Origin: Fimbriiglobus sp.
GTDB taxonomy: Bacteria > Planctomycetota > Planctomycetia > Gemmatales > Gemmataceae
Length of the DNA: 47,545 nt
Direction: 5' to 3'
Assembly (NCBI GenBank): GCA_022841795.1
Contig: JALHQU010000020.1
Location: 1-47,545 of the forward strand
Shown here: positions 15,046 to 23,913 of the stretch, piece after piece
How positions within the stretch are numbered: position 1 is the stretch's first letter
Layout of the letters: each line of letters starts with the position of its first letter
Position numbers and translations under genes: made by a program
Notes under the pieces: generated by a model
What the model was told of the DNA's origin: nothing
The model's input: only the letters and a program-made list of their open reading frames with translations
The model's database searches: none

Positions 15046-16176
15046 ATGTCCCACCGCCGCTTCCTCTTCCCTGCCTCCGCCCTGCTCGTGCTCGTCGCGG
15101 TCGGCGTCGGCTGGTGGGTCGTGTCCACCCGCGGGCGGGCGTACACGGCCCCGCCGCCGGCGTTCGACGGCCCCTCGGACCAGCTCACGCAGACGGTGAT
15201 CGTGCCCACCCTCGACACGTCCATCCCGGACGGCAAATCCGTCGTGTGGTGCGCGTCGTTCCAGCTCGCCTGGAACCGGCTGCGGGACGACGTGACGAAG
15301 GGGCCGGGCCGGCTGGCCGGCGGGCAGGCCGTCGCCGACCGGCTGAACCGCGGCGACCAGACGGAGGCGGACATCGACCCGGCCGACGTGTACGCCGCCG
15401 CCGGGCTGACGGGCGACGGCATTGAAGACCGCATCCGCACGGAGATGGCCCGCCGGTTCCCGAACGTGCCCCCGCCGGACCTCGGTACGGGCAACGCGGC
15501 GGTGGCGTACTCGTACCTCGCCGCCGCGTGCCAGTTCGATCTGCCGTTCTTCGACAACGACGACCCGCTCGAATTCACCGACGCGGCCGGTAAGCGGACG
15601 CCGGTCAACTCGTTCGGCATCCGCAAGAAGGACGACTACGCCTACAACCGGCTGCGGGCGCAGGTCCACGTCCTGCACTCGGCGAAAGAGCCGAACCGGG
15701 AGGAGGACGGCGTCCCCGAGTTCATCCTGGACCTGTGCCGCACGTCCCGGCCGTATCAGGTGGTGATCGCCCGCGTGGACCGCAAGCCGAGCCTGGCCGA
15801 AACGCTGGCCGACGTGCGGCGGAAGATCGCCCAGCAGCAAGCGGACGCGTGGCTGTCGAACCTGCGACCGCGGGATGTCGTCCTCGTCCCGAACATCTCG
15901 TTCCGGGTCACGCACCGATTCCGGGAGGTGGAGGGGAAGCCGATCCAAAATCCGGCGCTAAACGGGCTGCACATCGATACGGCGATGCAGACGGTTCAGT
16001 TCCGGCTGGACCGCAGCGGGGCGGAGGTGCGGGCCGAGTCCAAGGCGTACGTCAAGCCGTCCGCCCGCTACTTCCTGGCGAACCGCCCGTTCCTGGTGTA
16101 CCTGGCGAAGCGGGACGGCGGGAACCCGTTCTTCGCCATGTGGGTGGAGACGGCGGAACTGCTGGAGCGGCGGTAA
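15046..16176 (+). CDS. Membrane-anchored protein with remote similarity to serpins
   Basis: 376 residues. A single N-terminal membrane segment or signal anchor (about 7-25) is followed by an extracytoplasmic domain. Three spots recall serpins: SVVWCASFQLAWNRLRDDV near the N-terminus, the hinge-like VQFRLDRSGAEVRAES, and the C-terminal NRPFLVYLAKRDGGNPFFAMWV, comparable to the serpin RPFLF...GxV signature. The reactive-centre loop between hinge and signature looks short, so inhibitory activity is doubtful. This assignment is by eye only; no other family was recognised. ATG 15046 uses the palindrome's GTGAGG as ribosome-binding site. Confidence 0.65.
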   Translation: MSHRRFLFPASALLVLVAVGVGWWVVSTRGRAYTAPPPAFDGPSDQLTQTVIVPTLDTSIPDGKSVVWCASFQLAWNRLRDDVTKGPGRLAGGQAVADRLNRGDQTEADIDPADVYAAAGLTGDGIEDRIRTEMARRFPNVPPPDLGTGNAAVAYSYLAAACQFDLPFFDNDDPLEFTDAAGKRTPVNSFGIRKKDDYAYNRLRAQVHVLHSAKEPNREEDGVPEFILDLCRTSRPYQVVIARVDRKPSLAETLADVRRKIAQQQADAWLSNLRPRDVVLVPNISFRVTHRFREVEGKPIQNPALNGLHIDTAMQTVQFRLDRSGAEVRAESKAYVKPSARYFLANRPFLVYLAKRDGGNPFFAMWVETAELLERR

Positions 16177-16219
16177 AGCCGCTTGCGGCTTCGCCGCGTG
16201 CGAAGCCGCAAGCGGCTTT
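16175..16219. repeat. Palindrome, 'AGCCGCTTGCGGCTTCG' family, copy 2
   Basis: 19-bp arms 16175-16193 and 16201-16219, 7-nt loop, between two convergent genes. The left arm overlaps the TAA stop (16174-16176) of the serpin-like gene. Possible bidirectional terminator. Confidence 0.93.
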
Positions 16220-16226
16220 GAACCCG

Positions 16227-19200
16227 TCACTCGCCGGCGGACCAGCGGCGGACGGTCGGGCCGGCGGCGTACAGGTGTTTGCCGTCGGCCGACCACGCCA
16301 CCCCGAACAGGTCGCCGCCGCCGTTCAGCGTCAGCACCTCCTTGCCGGTGGCCGTGTCCCACACCCGCATGAACCCGTACACCCCGACCGACGCCAGCCG
16401 GGTGCCGGACGGGTGGAACGCCAGCCCGTTCGCCACCGACGGGTTGCCGATGAACTCCACCCGCCGCTCGCCGGTGGCCGCGTCCAGCAGCTCCAGCGTC
16501 CGCCCGCGGCCGGCCACCGCCACCGTCCGCCCGTCCGGGCTGAACTCGACCACCAGCGGCGGGCTGGCCGGCGTCGCCCGCAGCTCCACCTGATTGCTGG
16601 TCGGGTTCCAGAACACCACCTCGCTGCCGACGGCGACGGCCAGCCGGGAACTGTCCGGCGACCACACGGCGGCGAACATCGTCTGGCCGGCGGGCGGGGT
16701 GAACTCGGTCGCCTGCCAGGTGGCCGTGTCCCACACCCGCACCGGCCCGCGGAGTTCGGCCGTCAGCAGCCGCCGGCCGTCCGGGCTGAACGCCACGCTC
16801 CCCTGCGACCGTTTCCCGGCGGTTAGCACCACCTGCTCGACCCCGGTGGCGGCGGCGTGGATCGTCACCCGCCCGTCCGTCCGGCTGGCGGCCAGCCACC
16901 GGCCGTGCGGGTCGAACCCGGCGTCGCCCGCCCCTTTCACCCGGTACACCTCGTGGCCGGTGCGGGCGTCGTACACCGGCAGGGCCGGCTCCTTCGGGTC
17001 GTGCGGGTTGCGGGACACCACCGCCACCAGGTTGCCGTCGGCGGACAGGCACGGCGCGCCGTACTCGAACGGCGGGGCGGCCAGGCTGGTGTACTCGGCG
17101 GTGGTGGTCAGGTCCCACACGCGGGCGGTGCCGTCGTCGCCGGCGGTGAGCAGCCGCTTGCCGTCCCGGCTGACGACGGTGACGTGGACCGGGCCGACGT
17201 GCCCGCGGTACACGCGGATCGGCTCGTCCGAGTCCAGCGTCCGCATCACCAGCTCGCCGATGCCCTTGTCGTTGGTGCCGACGTACCCGGTCGGGTCGAA
17301 CGTGGGCAGCAGCACCGGCTTGCCGCCGGTCATGTCGGCCAGCCGGCGGACTCGGCCGGTGGCGGTGTCGGTCACGTACAGCCGCGACGGCAGCGTCTCG
17401 ATCAGCGTCTGCCCGCCGACGGACACGGCCAGGTGCAGCACCCGCGCCAGCCGCCGCCACTTCGTCTTCTCCTTGCTCGCCCGCCAGTCCCAGCCGATGA
17501 CGGTCTGGTCGTCCGACCCGGTGTACAGGGTGGTGCCGTCGGGCGCGAACGCGCCGCACAGCACGGCCTTCGTGTGCCCGGCCAGTTCGCCCGCCGCCGC
17601 CCAGGTGTCGACGGCGAACCGCCGCACCTTGTCGCCGTCGGCCGCCAGCAGCTCGGTCCCGTCCGGGGTGAACGCGAACCAGCCGGTGCCGGCGGTGCGG
17701 AACACCTCGCGGTCGGCGTCCGCGTCCACCACCGTCACCCCGTCGCCGGTCCGCACGGCCAGCAGGTTCCTGGACGGGTGCCCGCGGACGGCGGTGCCGC
17801 GGACGGCCAGGGCGGTGGGGGTGGGCGCGGCGCCGCCCACCTTCCACACCTGCACCAGCCCGTTCTTCTCGGCGGTGGCCGCCCGCCCGTCGGCCAGGAA
17901 GTCGGCCCCGGTTACGCCGTCGCAGTGAACCAGCGAGATGCCGCCGGTCCCCTGCCGCACCCCGTTCAGGTAGTGCCACTCCCAGTTCCACAGGTGGGCC
18001 GGGCACTCGCCCAGGGTGTGCCACGCCTGCACCAGGTGGTTCGAGCGGTACAGCCGGCCGGCGGCGGCCACCCGCTCCAGGTACAGCGACGCCTTCTCCC
18101 GCTCCAGCGCCGCGGTCGTCTCCGCCCCCTTCTGACGGACGCGGCGGACGCTGACCGACAGGGTGACGAGGGCGAACACCACGGCGGCGGTGGTGGCCAG
18201 GCCGAGCAGGCTGACCACCGGGTGCCGGCGGACGGCCCGCCACACCCGCTCGACCGGCCCCGGCCGGCGGGCGGTGATGGACTCGCCGTTCCGCCACCGG
18301 GCCAGGTCGTCGGCCACCGCGTCGGCGCTCTGGTAGCGGCGGCGGGGGTCCGGCTCCAGGCACTTCAGGCAGACGGTTTCCAGGTCCCGCGGCACGGCCG
18401 GGTTGACCGCCGACGGCGGGTCCGGCAGTTTCGCCCCGACCAGATGAAGGGCGGCGAACGGGGTGTCGGCTTGCACCGGCGGGCGGCCGGTCAGCCGGTG
18501 GTACAGGATGGCCCCGAGGCCGTACACGTCGGTGGCGGTGGTGACGCCGGCCGGGTCGCGGACCTGCTCCGGGGCCATGAACGCCGGGGTGCCGACGATG
18601 GATTCGGACAGCGGGGCGGGGTCGTCCGGGTCGAACCAGCCGGCCAGCCCGAAGTCGCACACCGCCGGCCGGCCGGCGTCGTCCAGCAGGATGTTGGACG
18701 GCTTCAGGTCGCGGTGCAGCACCCCCCGCTGGTGGGCGTGGTGGACGGCGCGGGCGACGGTCTCCACCACCCGCGCGTGCTCATCCACGCGGGTGCCGGG
18801 GCCGCACGGGGTGGTGTCCAGGCTGCCGCCGGCGTACCACTTCATGGTGAAGAACGGCAGCCGGTCGGCCCCGCTCGCCCACTCGCCCACCTCGTACACC
18901 GGCACGATGTGCGGGTGGTCCAGCCGGGCCATCGCCTCGGCCTCGCGGCGGAACCGGGCGGCGGTGCGGTCGGTCGGCACGTCCAAGAGCGTCTTCACCG
19001 CCACCGTGCGGGCCGGCGACGCCTGCTCCGCCCGGTACACCACCCCCATGCCGCCCCGCCCGAGTTGGTCGCCGACCGTGTACCCCCGCAGGGTCGGCTT
19101 CACCCCCACCGCCCGCCGCCCGCCGCCCGCCGGGGTGCGGGTGCGGGCCGCCTGCGGGCGGGCCACCAGCAGCGTGTCCAGTTGCCCGGCCAGGTGCGGG

Positions 19201-19532
19201 AAGCGGGCGTGCAGCTCGTCCGCCGAGTACGGCGGGCCGTGCCGCTCCCGCAGGGCCAGCTCGCTCTCAAGCAGGACGGACACCCCGTTCCCGCCGCCCA
19301 GGTCCGGGAACCGCTCCAGGTACTCCTCCACCCGCGGCCGCTCGCCCGCCCGGTAGCGGAACTCCAGGTCGATCTGCACCAGCTCGACGAGCAGGGCGTG
19401 CGGGTCGCGGACGCCGCCGGTGAGGAACGACGCCAGGTCCGGGCGGCCGTCCTCCCACGCCTCTTCGAACCGGCGGATGACCGACTCGTGTTCGGCCCAC
19501 ACGCTCTCGCGGGATTCGGACGTGCGAAGCAT
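16227..19532 (-). CDS. Ser/Thr protein kinase with C-terminal WD40 propeller
   Basis: 1101 residues. Kinase domain about 150-420: Gly-rich loop LGRGGMGVVYRAE (158-170), Lys180, catalytic loop HRDLKPSN (His273), DFG 293-295, GTPAFMAPEQ activation segment. A membrane segment near 445-465 separates it from a WD40 region (about 530-1101) with repeated DGTTLYTGSDD, DGKRLLTAGDDGTARVWD and DGRRLLTAELRGPVRVWD units. The N-terminal 150 residues form the adaptor commonly seen on these planctomycete kinases. The propeller is probably extracytoplasmic. An ECF sigma gene lies upstream on the same strand, a frequent pairing in this group. Confidence 0.93.
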   Translation of the reverse strand: MLRTSESRESVWAEHESVIRRFEEAWEDGRPDLASFLTGGVRDPHALLVELVQIDLEFRYRAGERPRVEEYLERFPDLGGGNGVSVLLESELALRERHGPPYSADELHARFPHLAGQLDTLLVARPQAARTRTPAGGGRRAVGVKPTLRGYTVGDQLGRGGMGVVYRAEQASPARTVAVKTLLDVPTDRTAARFRREAEAMARLDHPHIVPVYEVGEWASGADRLPFFTMKWYAGGSLDTTPCGPGTRVDEHARVVETVARAVHHAHQRGVLHRDLKPSNILLDDAGRPAVCDFGLAGWFDPDDPAPLSESIVGTPAFMAPEQVRDPAGVTTATDVYGLGAILYHRLTGRPPVQADTPFAALHLVGAKLPDPPSAVNPAVPRDLETVCLKCLEPDPRRRYQSADAVADDLARWRNGESITARRPGPVERVWRAVRRHPVVSLLGLATTAAVVFALVTLSVSVRRVRQKGAETTAALEREKASLYLERVAAAGRLYRSNHLVQAWHTLGECPAHLWNWEWHYLNGVRQGTGGISLVHCDGVTGADFLADGRAATAEKNGLVQVWKVGGAAPTPTALAVRGTAVRGHPSRNLLAVRTGDGVTVVDADADREVFRTAGTGWFAFTPDGTELLAADGDKVRRFAVDTWAAAGELAGHTKAVLCGAFAPDGTTLYTGSDDQTVIGWDWRASKEKTKWRRLARVLHLAVSVGGQTLIETLPSRLYVTDTATGRVRRLADMTGGKPVLLPTFDPTGYVGTNDKGIGELVMRTLDSDEPIRVYRGHVGPVHVTVVSRDGKRLLTAGDDGTARVWDLTTTAEYTSLAAPPFEYGAPCLSADGNLVAVVSRNPHDPKEPALPVYDARTGHEVYRVKGAGDAGFDPHGRWLAASRTDGRVTIHAAATGVEQVVLTAGKRSQGSVAFSPDGRRLLTAELRGPVRVWDTATWQATEFTPPAGQTMFAAVWSPDSSRLAVAVGSEVVFWNPTSNQVELRATPASPPLVVEFSPDGRTVAVAGRGRTLELLDAATGERRVEFIGNPSVANGLAFHPSGTRLASVGVYGFMRVWDTATGKEVLTLNGGGDLFGVAWSADGKHLYAAGPTVRRWSAGE

Positions 19533-19556
19533 CGGAGAGGGCCTCGATTTTTACCC

Positions 19557-19613
19557 GTGGCACAGGTCTCCCGACCTGTGTGGGGAATCCGCAGGCGCGG
19601 AGACCTGTGCCAC
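19557..19613. repeat. Palindrome, 'GTGGCACAGGTCTCC'
   Basis: 15-bp arms 19557-19571 and 19599-19613 in the leader between the sigma factor and the WD40 kinase. Confidence 0.8.
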
Positions 19614-19683
19614 CAGAATCCAAACACTACCGGGGCGGCCGGGCGGGCCTTACACCGGGGGCGGTCGCGGTCTTGTGTCTTCA

Positions 19684-19899
19684 GGTCCGAAGGGCCGCCC
19701 TCCCTCAGCCCAGGGCAAGCGAGCCGCAGGCGAGCGTCGCCCTGGGTACACCGACCACATTCCCAAGCCCCGAAGGGGCGGTCTACCGGAGGACGCCCCT
19801 TCGGGGCTTGTTCCCGTTCACTGCTGTTTCCCAGGCCTGCGCTCGCTCCGCTCGCTCCGACCTGGGCTAAGGGAGTCCGGCCCTTCGGGCCTCCGAACC
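19684..19899. repeat. Large multi-hairpin palindromic element, copy 1
   Basis: The 389-nt gap 19533-19921 holds no gene. Outer arms GGTCCGAAGGGCCG... (19684-19714) and ...CGGGCCTCCGAACC (19861-19899) enclose a hairpin arm pair CCCAGGGC/GCCCTGGG (about 19709-19746), a central AAGCCCCGAAGGGGCG/CGCCCCTTCGGGGCTT pair (19765-19780 and 19794-19809), and a CCCAGG...CCTGGG stretch (19829-19867). The plan, including GAGCCGCAGGCGAGCGT and GCTCGCTCCGCTC-like parts, is shared with 38093-38301. Confidence 0.85.
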
Positions 19900-19921
19900 A
19901 AACCAACCGACACGCCCCGCA

Positions 19922-20518
19922 TCACCCCGCCTCCTGCATCCGCTCCAGCCGCTTGCGGGTCCGCTCCCGCAGCCGCCGCACCGACCGCTCGGCCCGCCCG
20001 GTCTGGTCGCAGATCTCGGTCGCAGTGAACCCTTGCAAGCTCAGCTCCAGGATGGCCCGCTCGTCCGCGTCGGCCACCGTGCGGAACAGCGACTCCACCG
20101 TCTCCACCAGCAGAGCCGCCTCCTCCGGCATCGGTTCGCGGTCGAGGGCGAAGGCGTCCACCGTCCCGCCGACCGAGTCGGTGGCCGGCGGCAGCTCCCG
20201 CCGCACGTCCCGCTTCTCCGCCCGGTAGTACTCGGCCCGCTGGGCGCACTTCCGCAGGGTGATGAGCGTCAGCATCCCCCACAACCCGTCCCACCCGCCG
20301 AACTCCCACGCCCCCGCCCGCTGGCCGACGAAGAAGCTCTTGTACGCCGACTGCACCACGTCCTCCGGGTCCACCTTCTGCAGCAGCCGGCCGTCCAGCG
20401 ACTTGCGGGCCAGCCCCATCAGCCGGGTGGCGAACCGCTCGAACACCTGCTGCGCGGCCGGGCCGTCGCCGGCCTTCAGCCGGTCCATTAATGCGGCGAA
20501 CGAGTCCATCGGGGACAT
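19922..20518 (-). CDS. ECF-type RNA polymerase sigma factor
   Basis: 198 residues. Region 2 is visible as RLMGLARKSLDGRLLQKVDPEDVVQSAYKSFF. Region 4 is the C-terminal helix-turn-helix with ERAILELSLQGFTATEICDQTGRAERSVRRLRERTRKRL. It belongs to the planctomycete sigma factors that precede WD40/FGE kinase genes. The kinase downstream may regulate or be regulated with it (inference). Start ATG 20518 (MSPMDSFAALM); the open frame continues upstream but into non-coding sequence. Confidence 0.88.
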   Translation of the reverse strand: MSPMDSFAALMDRLKAGDGPAAQQVFERFATRLMGLARKSLDGRLLQKVDPEDVVQSAYKSFFVGQRAGAWEFGGWDGLWGMLTLITLRKCAQRAEYYRAEKRDVRRELPPATDSVGGTVDAFALDREPMPEEAALLVETVESLFRTVADADERAILELSLQGFTATEICDQTGRAERSVRRLRERTRKRLERMQEAG

Positions 20519-20668
20519 GGGCACACCGGAAGCGGCGGAAAAAGTTGGCCGGCCGGGGGGCGGGTCCGGATTGGCCGGTGTCGGGCGGTCGTGTGGCAGC
20601 GGGCATTGTATCCCGCCGTCCGCGGTCCGCCCCCGGCTACCGCCCCAAACCCCTCCAAAGGTGTGACC

Positions 20669-23488
20669 ATGCGTGGCTCCCTGTTCCAGGCCCTCCTCCG
20701 CGGCGTGACGAAGCGGTTCGCCAGGTCCGGCACCAAACCCGCCGGCCGGGTGGCCCTGTCGCTGACCATGATGGAAACCCGCGAGGTGCCGGCGGTGATC
20801 GCCACGTTCGCGTTCGGCCAGCTGAGCGTGTTCGGCGACAACCTGAACAACACCATCGACATCAGCCGCAACGCCGCCGGCAACATCCTGGTGAACGGCG
20901 GGGCGGTGCCGGTGCTCGGCGGCACCCCGACGGTGGCGAACACGACCCTCATCCAGGTGTTCGGCCAGGGCGGGAACGACGTGGTCACGCTGAACGAGGC
21001 GAACGGCGCGCTGCCGCGGGCGAACCTGTTCGGCGGCACCGGGAACGACACCCTCACCGGCGGCAGCGGCAGCGACCTGCTGTTCGGCCAGAGCGGGAAC
21101 GACACCCTGCTGGGCAAGGGCGGCACCGACTCCCTGTTCGGCGGCACCGAGAACGACACCCTGACCGGCGGGGACGCGGACGACCAGGTGTTCGGCGAGA
21201 GCGGCGACGACCGCATGATCTGGAACCCCGGCGACGACACCGACCTGAACGAGGGCGGGGCCGGCACCGACACCGTCGAGGTGAACGGCGGCAACGGGGA
21301 CGAGCAGTTCACCGTGACGGCGAACGGCACCCGCGTGCGGTTCGACCGGCTCAACCCGGCGCCGTTCAGCATCGACATCGGCACCAGCGAGAACCTGGTG
21401 GTGAACATGAACGGCGGGAACGACTCGTTCAGCGCCACCGGCAACCTGGCCGCCCTCATCAAGCTGACGGTGGACGGCGGGGCGAACAACGACACCATCC
21501 TCGGCAGCAACGGGGTGGACCTGCTGCTCGGCGGGGACGGGAACGACTTCATCGACGGCCAGCAGGGGAACGACGTGGCGCTGATGGGTGCCGGCGACGA
21601 CACCTTCCAGTGGGACCCGGGCGACGGGAGTGATGTGGTGGAGGGACAGGCCGGCCGCGACAAGATGCTGTTCAACGGCAGCGCCGGGAACGAGATCTTC
21701 GCGGCGACGGCGAACGGCGGGCGGGTGCTGTTCACCCGCAACCTGGGCAACATCGTCATGGACCTGGACGACGTCGAGGTGATCGACCTGAACACCCTGG
21801 GCGGGACGGACACCACCACCATCAACGACCTGTCCGGCACCGACGTGGTCGAGGTGAACGTCAACCAGGCCGGGCAACTCGCCGGCGGCGGCGACGCCGC
21901 GGCCGACGTGGTGATCGTGAACGGCACCAACGGGAACGACATCATCGACGTGTTCGGGGCGGGCAGTTCGGTGTCCGTGCTCGGGCTGGCCGCCCGGGTG
22001 AACATCACCAACAGCGAGGGGGCGAACGACTCGCTCGTCATCAACGCCCTGGGCGGGAACGACGGCGTGACCGCGACGACGATGCCGGCCGGGGTGGTGA
22101 AGCTGACGGTGGACGGCGGGGCGAACAACGACACCCTGCTCGGCAGCCAGGGGGCGGACGTGTTCCTGGGCGGCGACGGGAACGACTTCGTGTTCGGCGA
22201 CAACGGCAACGACGTGGCCTTCCTGGGCGCCGGGGACGACGTGTTCCAGTGGGATCCGGGCGACGGCAACGACACGATCGAGGGGCAGGCCGGCACCGAC
22301 ACGATGCTCTTCTTCGGCAGCGGGGCGAGCGAGAACATCAACATCGTCGCCAACGGCGGGCGGACGCTGTTCCTCCGCGACGTGGCGAACGTGACGATGG
22401 ACACCGACGACGTGGAGCGGATCGAGTTCCGGGCGCTCGGCGGGGCGGACAACATGACCGTCGGCGACCTGAGCGGGACGGACGTGACCGACATCAGCTT
22501 CGACCTCCGCGGGCCGGCCGGCGGCGGGGACGGGGCGGTGGACAGCGTGACGGTGAACGGCACCAACGGGGCGGACGTGTTCGGGGCGTTCGGCGACAGC
22601 GGCGGGGTGACGGTGTTCGGCCTGCCAGCCCGCGTGAACGTGTTCCAGATCGACGGGGCGAGCGACAAGCTCACCCTGAACGGCCAGGGCGGGGACGACG
22701 TGATCAACGCCACGTCCCTGGAAGCCGACGGGTTGGTGCTGACCATGAACGGCGGCCTCGGCAACGACATCCTGATCGGCAGCGACGGGAACGACCTGAT
22801 CAACGGCGGGGACGGCGACGACACCGCCCTGATGGGCGGCGGGGACGACACGTTCGTGTGGAACCCCGGCGACGACAACGACACCCTGGAAGGGCAGGCC
22901 GGGTTCGACACCATGCTGTTCAACGGGGCGAACATCGCCGAGCGGATCGACATCTCGGCGAACGGCGGGCGGGTGCTGTTCTTCCGCGACGTGGCCAACG
23001 TGCTGATGGACCTGAACGACGTGGAGGGGATCGACTTCAACGCCCTCGGCGGGGCCGACCGGGTGACCGTCAACGACCTGTCCGGCACCGACGTGACCGC
23101 GCTGAACCTGAACCTGGGCAACGCCGACGGGGCGGCCGACACGGTGATCGTGAACGGCACCAGCGGGGACGACATCATCCAGGCGTTCGGCGACGCGAGC
23201 GGGGTGTCGATCTTCGGGCTGGCCGCGCAGTTGAACATCACCGGGGCCGAGGCGGCGAACGACCGGCTGGTGGTGAACGCCCTGGCCGGGGACGACGTGG
23301 TGGAGGCGAGCGGCCTGCAAGCCGGGGCCATCCAACTGACCGCCGACGGCGGGGCCGGGGACGACATCCTGATCGGCGGCGACGGCAACGACACCCTGCT
23401 CGGCGGCCTCGGGGACGACGTGCTGCTCGGCGGCCTCGGCCTGGACTTCCTGGACGGCGGCGACGGCGACGACGTCGAGATCCAGTGA
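20669..23488 (+). CDS. RTX/hemolysin-type calcium-binding repeat protein with about 200-residue modules
   Basis: 939 residues. RTX-type nonapeptides GGxGxDxLx are plentiful: GGTGNDTLTGGSGSDLLFG near 115-135 and GGDGNDTLLGGLGDDVLLGG at the C-terminus. Between them run three successive modules of about 213, 212 and 199 residues. Each starts with LTVDGGANNDT or a variant and contains FQWDPGDG, GRxLFxRDxxNVxMDxDDVE and DLSGTDV. The N-terminus has a Lys/Arg-rich segment, then LSLTMMETREVPAV, resembling the LExRxVPA motif near the start of many exported planctomycete proteins. Expected to fold on Ca2+ outside the cell. No type I secretion genes are visible. Confidence 0.88.
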   Translation: MRGSLFQALLRGVTKRFARSGTKPAGRVALSLTMMETREVPAVIATFAFGQLSVFGDNLNNTIDISRNAAGNILVNGGAVPVLGGTPTVANTTLIQVFGQGGNDVVTLNEANGALPRANLFGGTGNDTLTGGSGSDLLFGQSGNDTLLGKGGTDSLFGGTENDTLTGGDADDQVFGESGDDRMIWNPGDDTDLNEGGAGTDTVEVNGGNGDEQFTVTANGTRVRFDRLNPAPFSIDIGTSENLVVNMNGGNDSFSATGNLAALIKLTVDGGANNDTILGSNGVDLLLGGDGNDFIDGQQGNDVALMGAGDDTFQWDPGDGSDVVEGQAGRDKMLFNGSAGNEIFAATANGGRVLFTRNLGNIVMDLDDVEVIDLNTLGGTDTTTINDLSGTDVVEVNVNQAGQLAGGGDAAADVVIVNGTNGNDIIDVFGAGSSVSVLGLAARVNITNSEGANDSLVINALGGNDGVTATTMPAGVVKLTVDGGANNDTLLGSQGADVFLGGDGNDFVFGDNGNDVAFLGAGDDVFQWDPGDGNDTIEGQAGTDTMLFFGSGASENINIVANGGRTLFLRDVANVTMDTDDVERIEFRALGGADNMTVGDLSGTDVTDISFDLRGPAGGGDGAVDSVTVNGTNGADVFGAFGDSGGVTVFGLPARVNVFQIDGASDKLTLNGQGGDDVINATSLEADGLVLTMNGGLGNDILIGSDGNDLINGGDGDDTALMGGGDDTFVWNPGDDNDTLEGQAGFDTMLFNGANIAERIDISANGGRVLFFRDVANVLMDLNDVEGIDFNALGGADRVTVNDLSGTDVTALNLNLGNADGAADTVIVNGTSGDDIIQAFGDASGVSIFGLAAQLNITGAEAANDRLVVNALAGDDVVEASGLQAGAIQLTADGGAGDDILIGGDGNDTLLGGLGDDVLLGGLGLDFLDGGDGDDVEIQ

Positions 23489-23494
23489 CGGGGC

Positions 23495-23552
23495 GTGTTC
23501 TGCTCGCTCCGCGAGCGGTCTTCGGAATCCGCTCGCGGAGCGAGCAGAACAC
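23495..23552. repeat. Palindrome, 'GTGTTCTGCTCGCTCCGCGA' family
   Basis: Perfect 24-bp arms 23495-23518 and 23529-23552, 10-nt loop, 6 nt after the RTX gene stop. Terminator-like position. The rest of the gap to 23725 shows no gene and presumably holds the promoter of the next operon. Confidence 0.92.
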
Positions 23553-23725
23553 TCCAACCGGGCCGATGCCGAGCGCGTCGGCCCGCTCGCATTCCCCCAG
23601 AACCCCGACGGTCGAAGAATTTCATCCGCGGGGTGCGTCCATGCGGCTCTCGGTTCGTTTCCAGGGGTGACGACCGCTCGCAACCCGCGGCGGGAGTCAC
23701 AAACACCGAACGAGAGGAACCAGCC

Positions 23726-23887
23726 GTGAACACCGTGAACCCGAACCCGCCCGCCACCGACCCGCCCACCTGTAGCTGCCAGACGGCCGACGCCGCGTGC
23801 TGCGACACCGCCGCCTGCTGCGAGTCGGCGGACAAGGCCGGGTGTTGCGGCACCGACCCGAAGCCCGCCACCTGCGGCTGCCAGTGA
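23726..23887 (+). CDS. Small cysteine-rich (metallothionein-like) peptide
   Basis: 53 residues from GTG 23726, with GAGAGG about 9 nt upstream supporting the start. Ten cysteines at positions 16, 18, 25, 26, 31, 32, 40, 41, 50 and 52, in CxC and CC pairs (CSC, CC, CC, CC, CGC). It has no signal peptide. The pattern suggests a thiolate cluster binding Zn, Cu or Cd, like bacterial metallothioneins, but I cannot match it to a named family. It precedes a sigma factor with its own Cys-rich tail by 26 nt, so they are probably co-transcribed. Confidence 0.72.
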   Translation: MNTVNPNPPATDPPTCSCQTADAACCDTAACCESADKAGCCGTDPKPATCGCQ

Positions 23888-23913
23888 CCACCGTTCGTCC
23901 GGAGGGGACCGCG

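Noticed and set aside
23495-23552. Standard rho-independent terminator after the RTX gene
   Set aside because: Strong hairpin but no following T-tract. Listed as a palindrome with possible terminator role.
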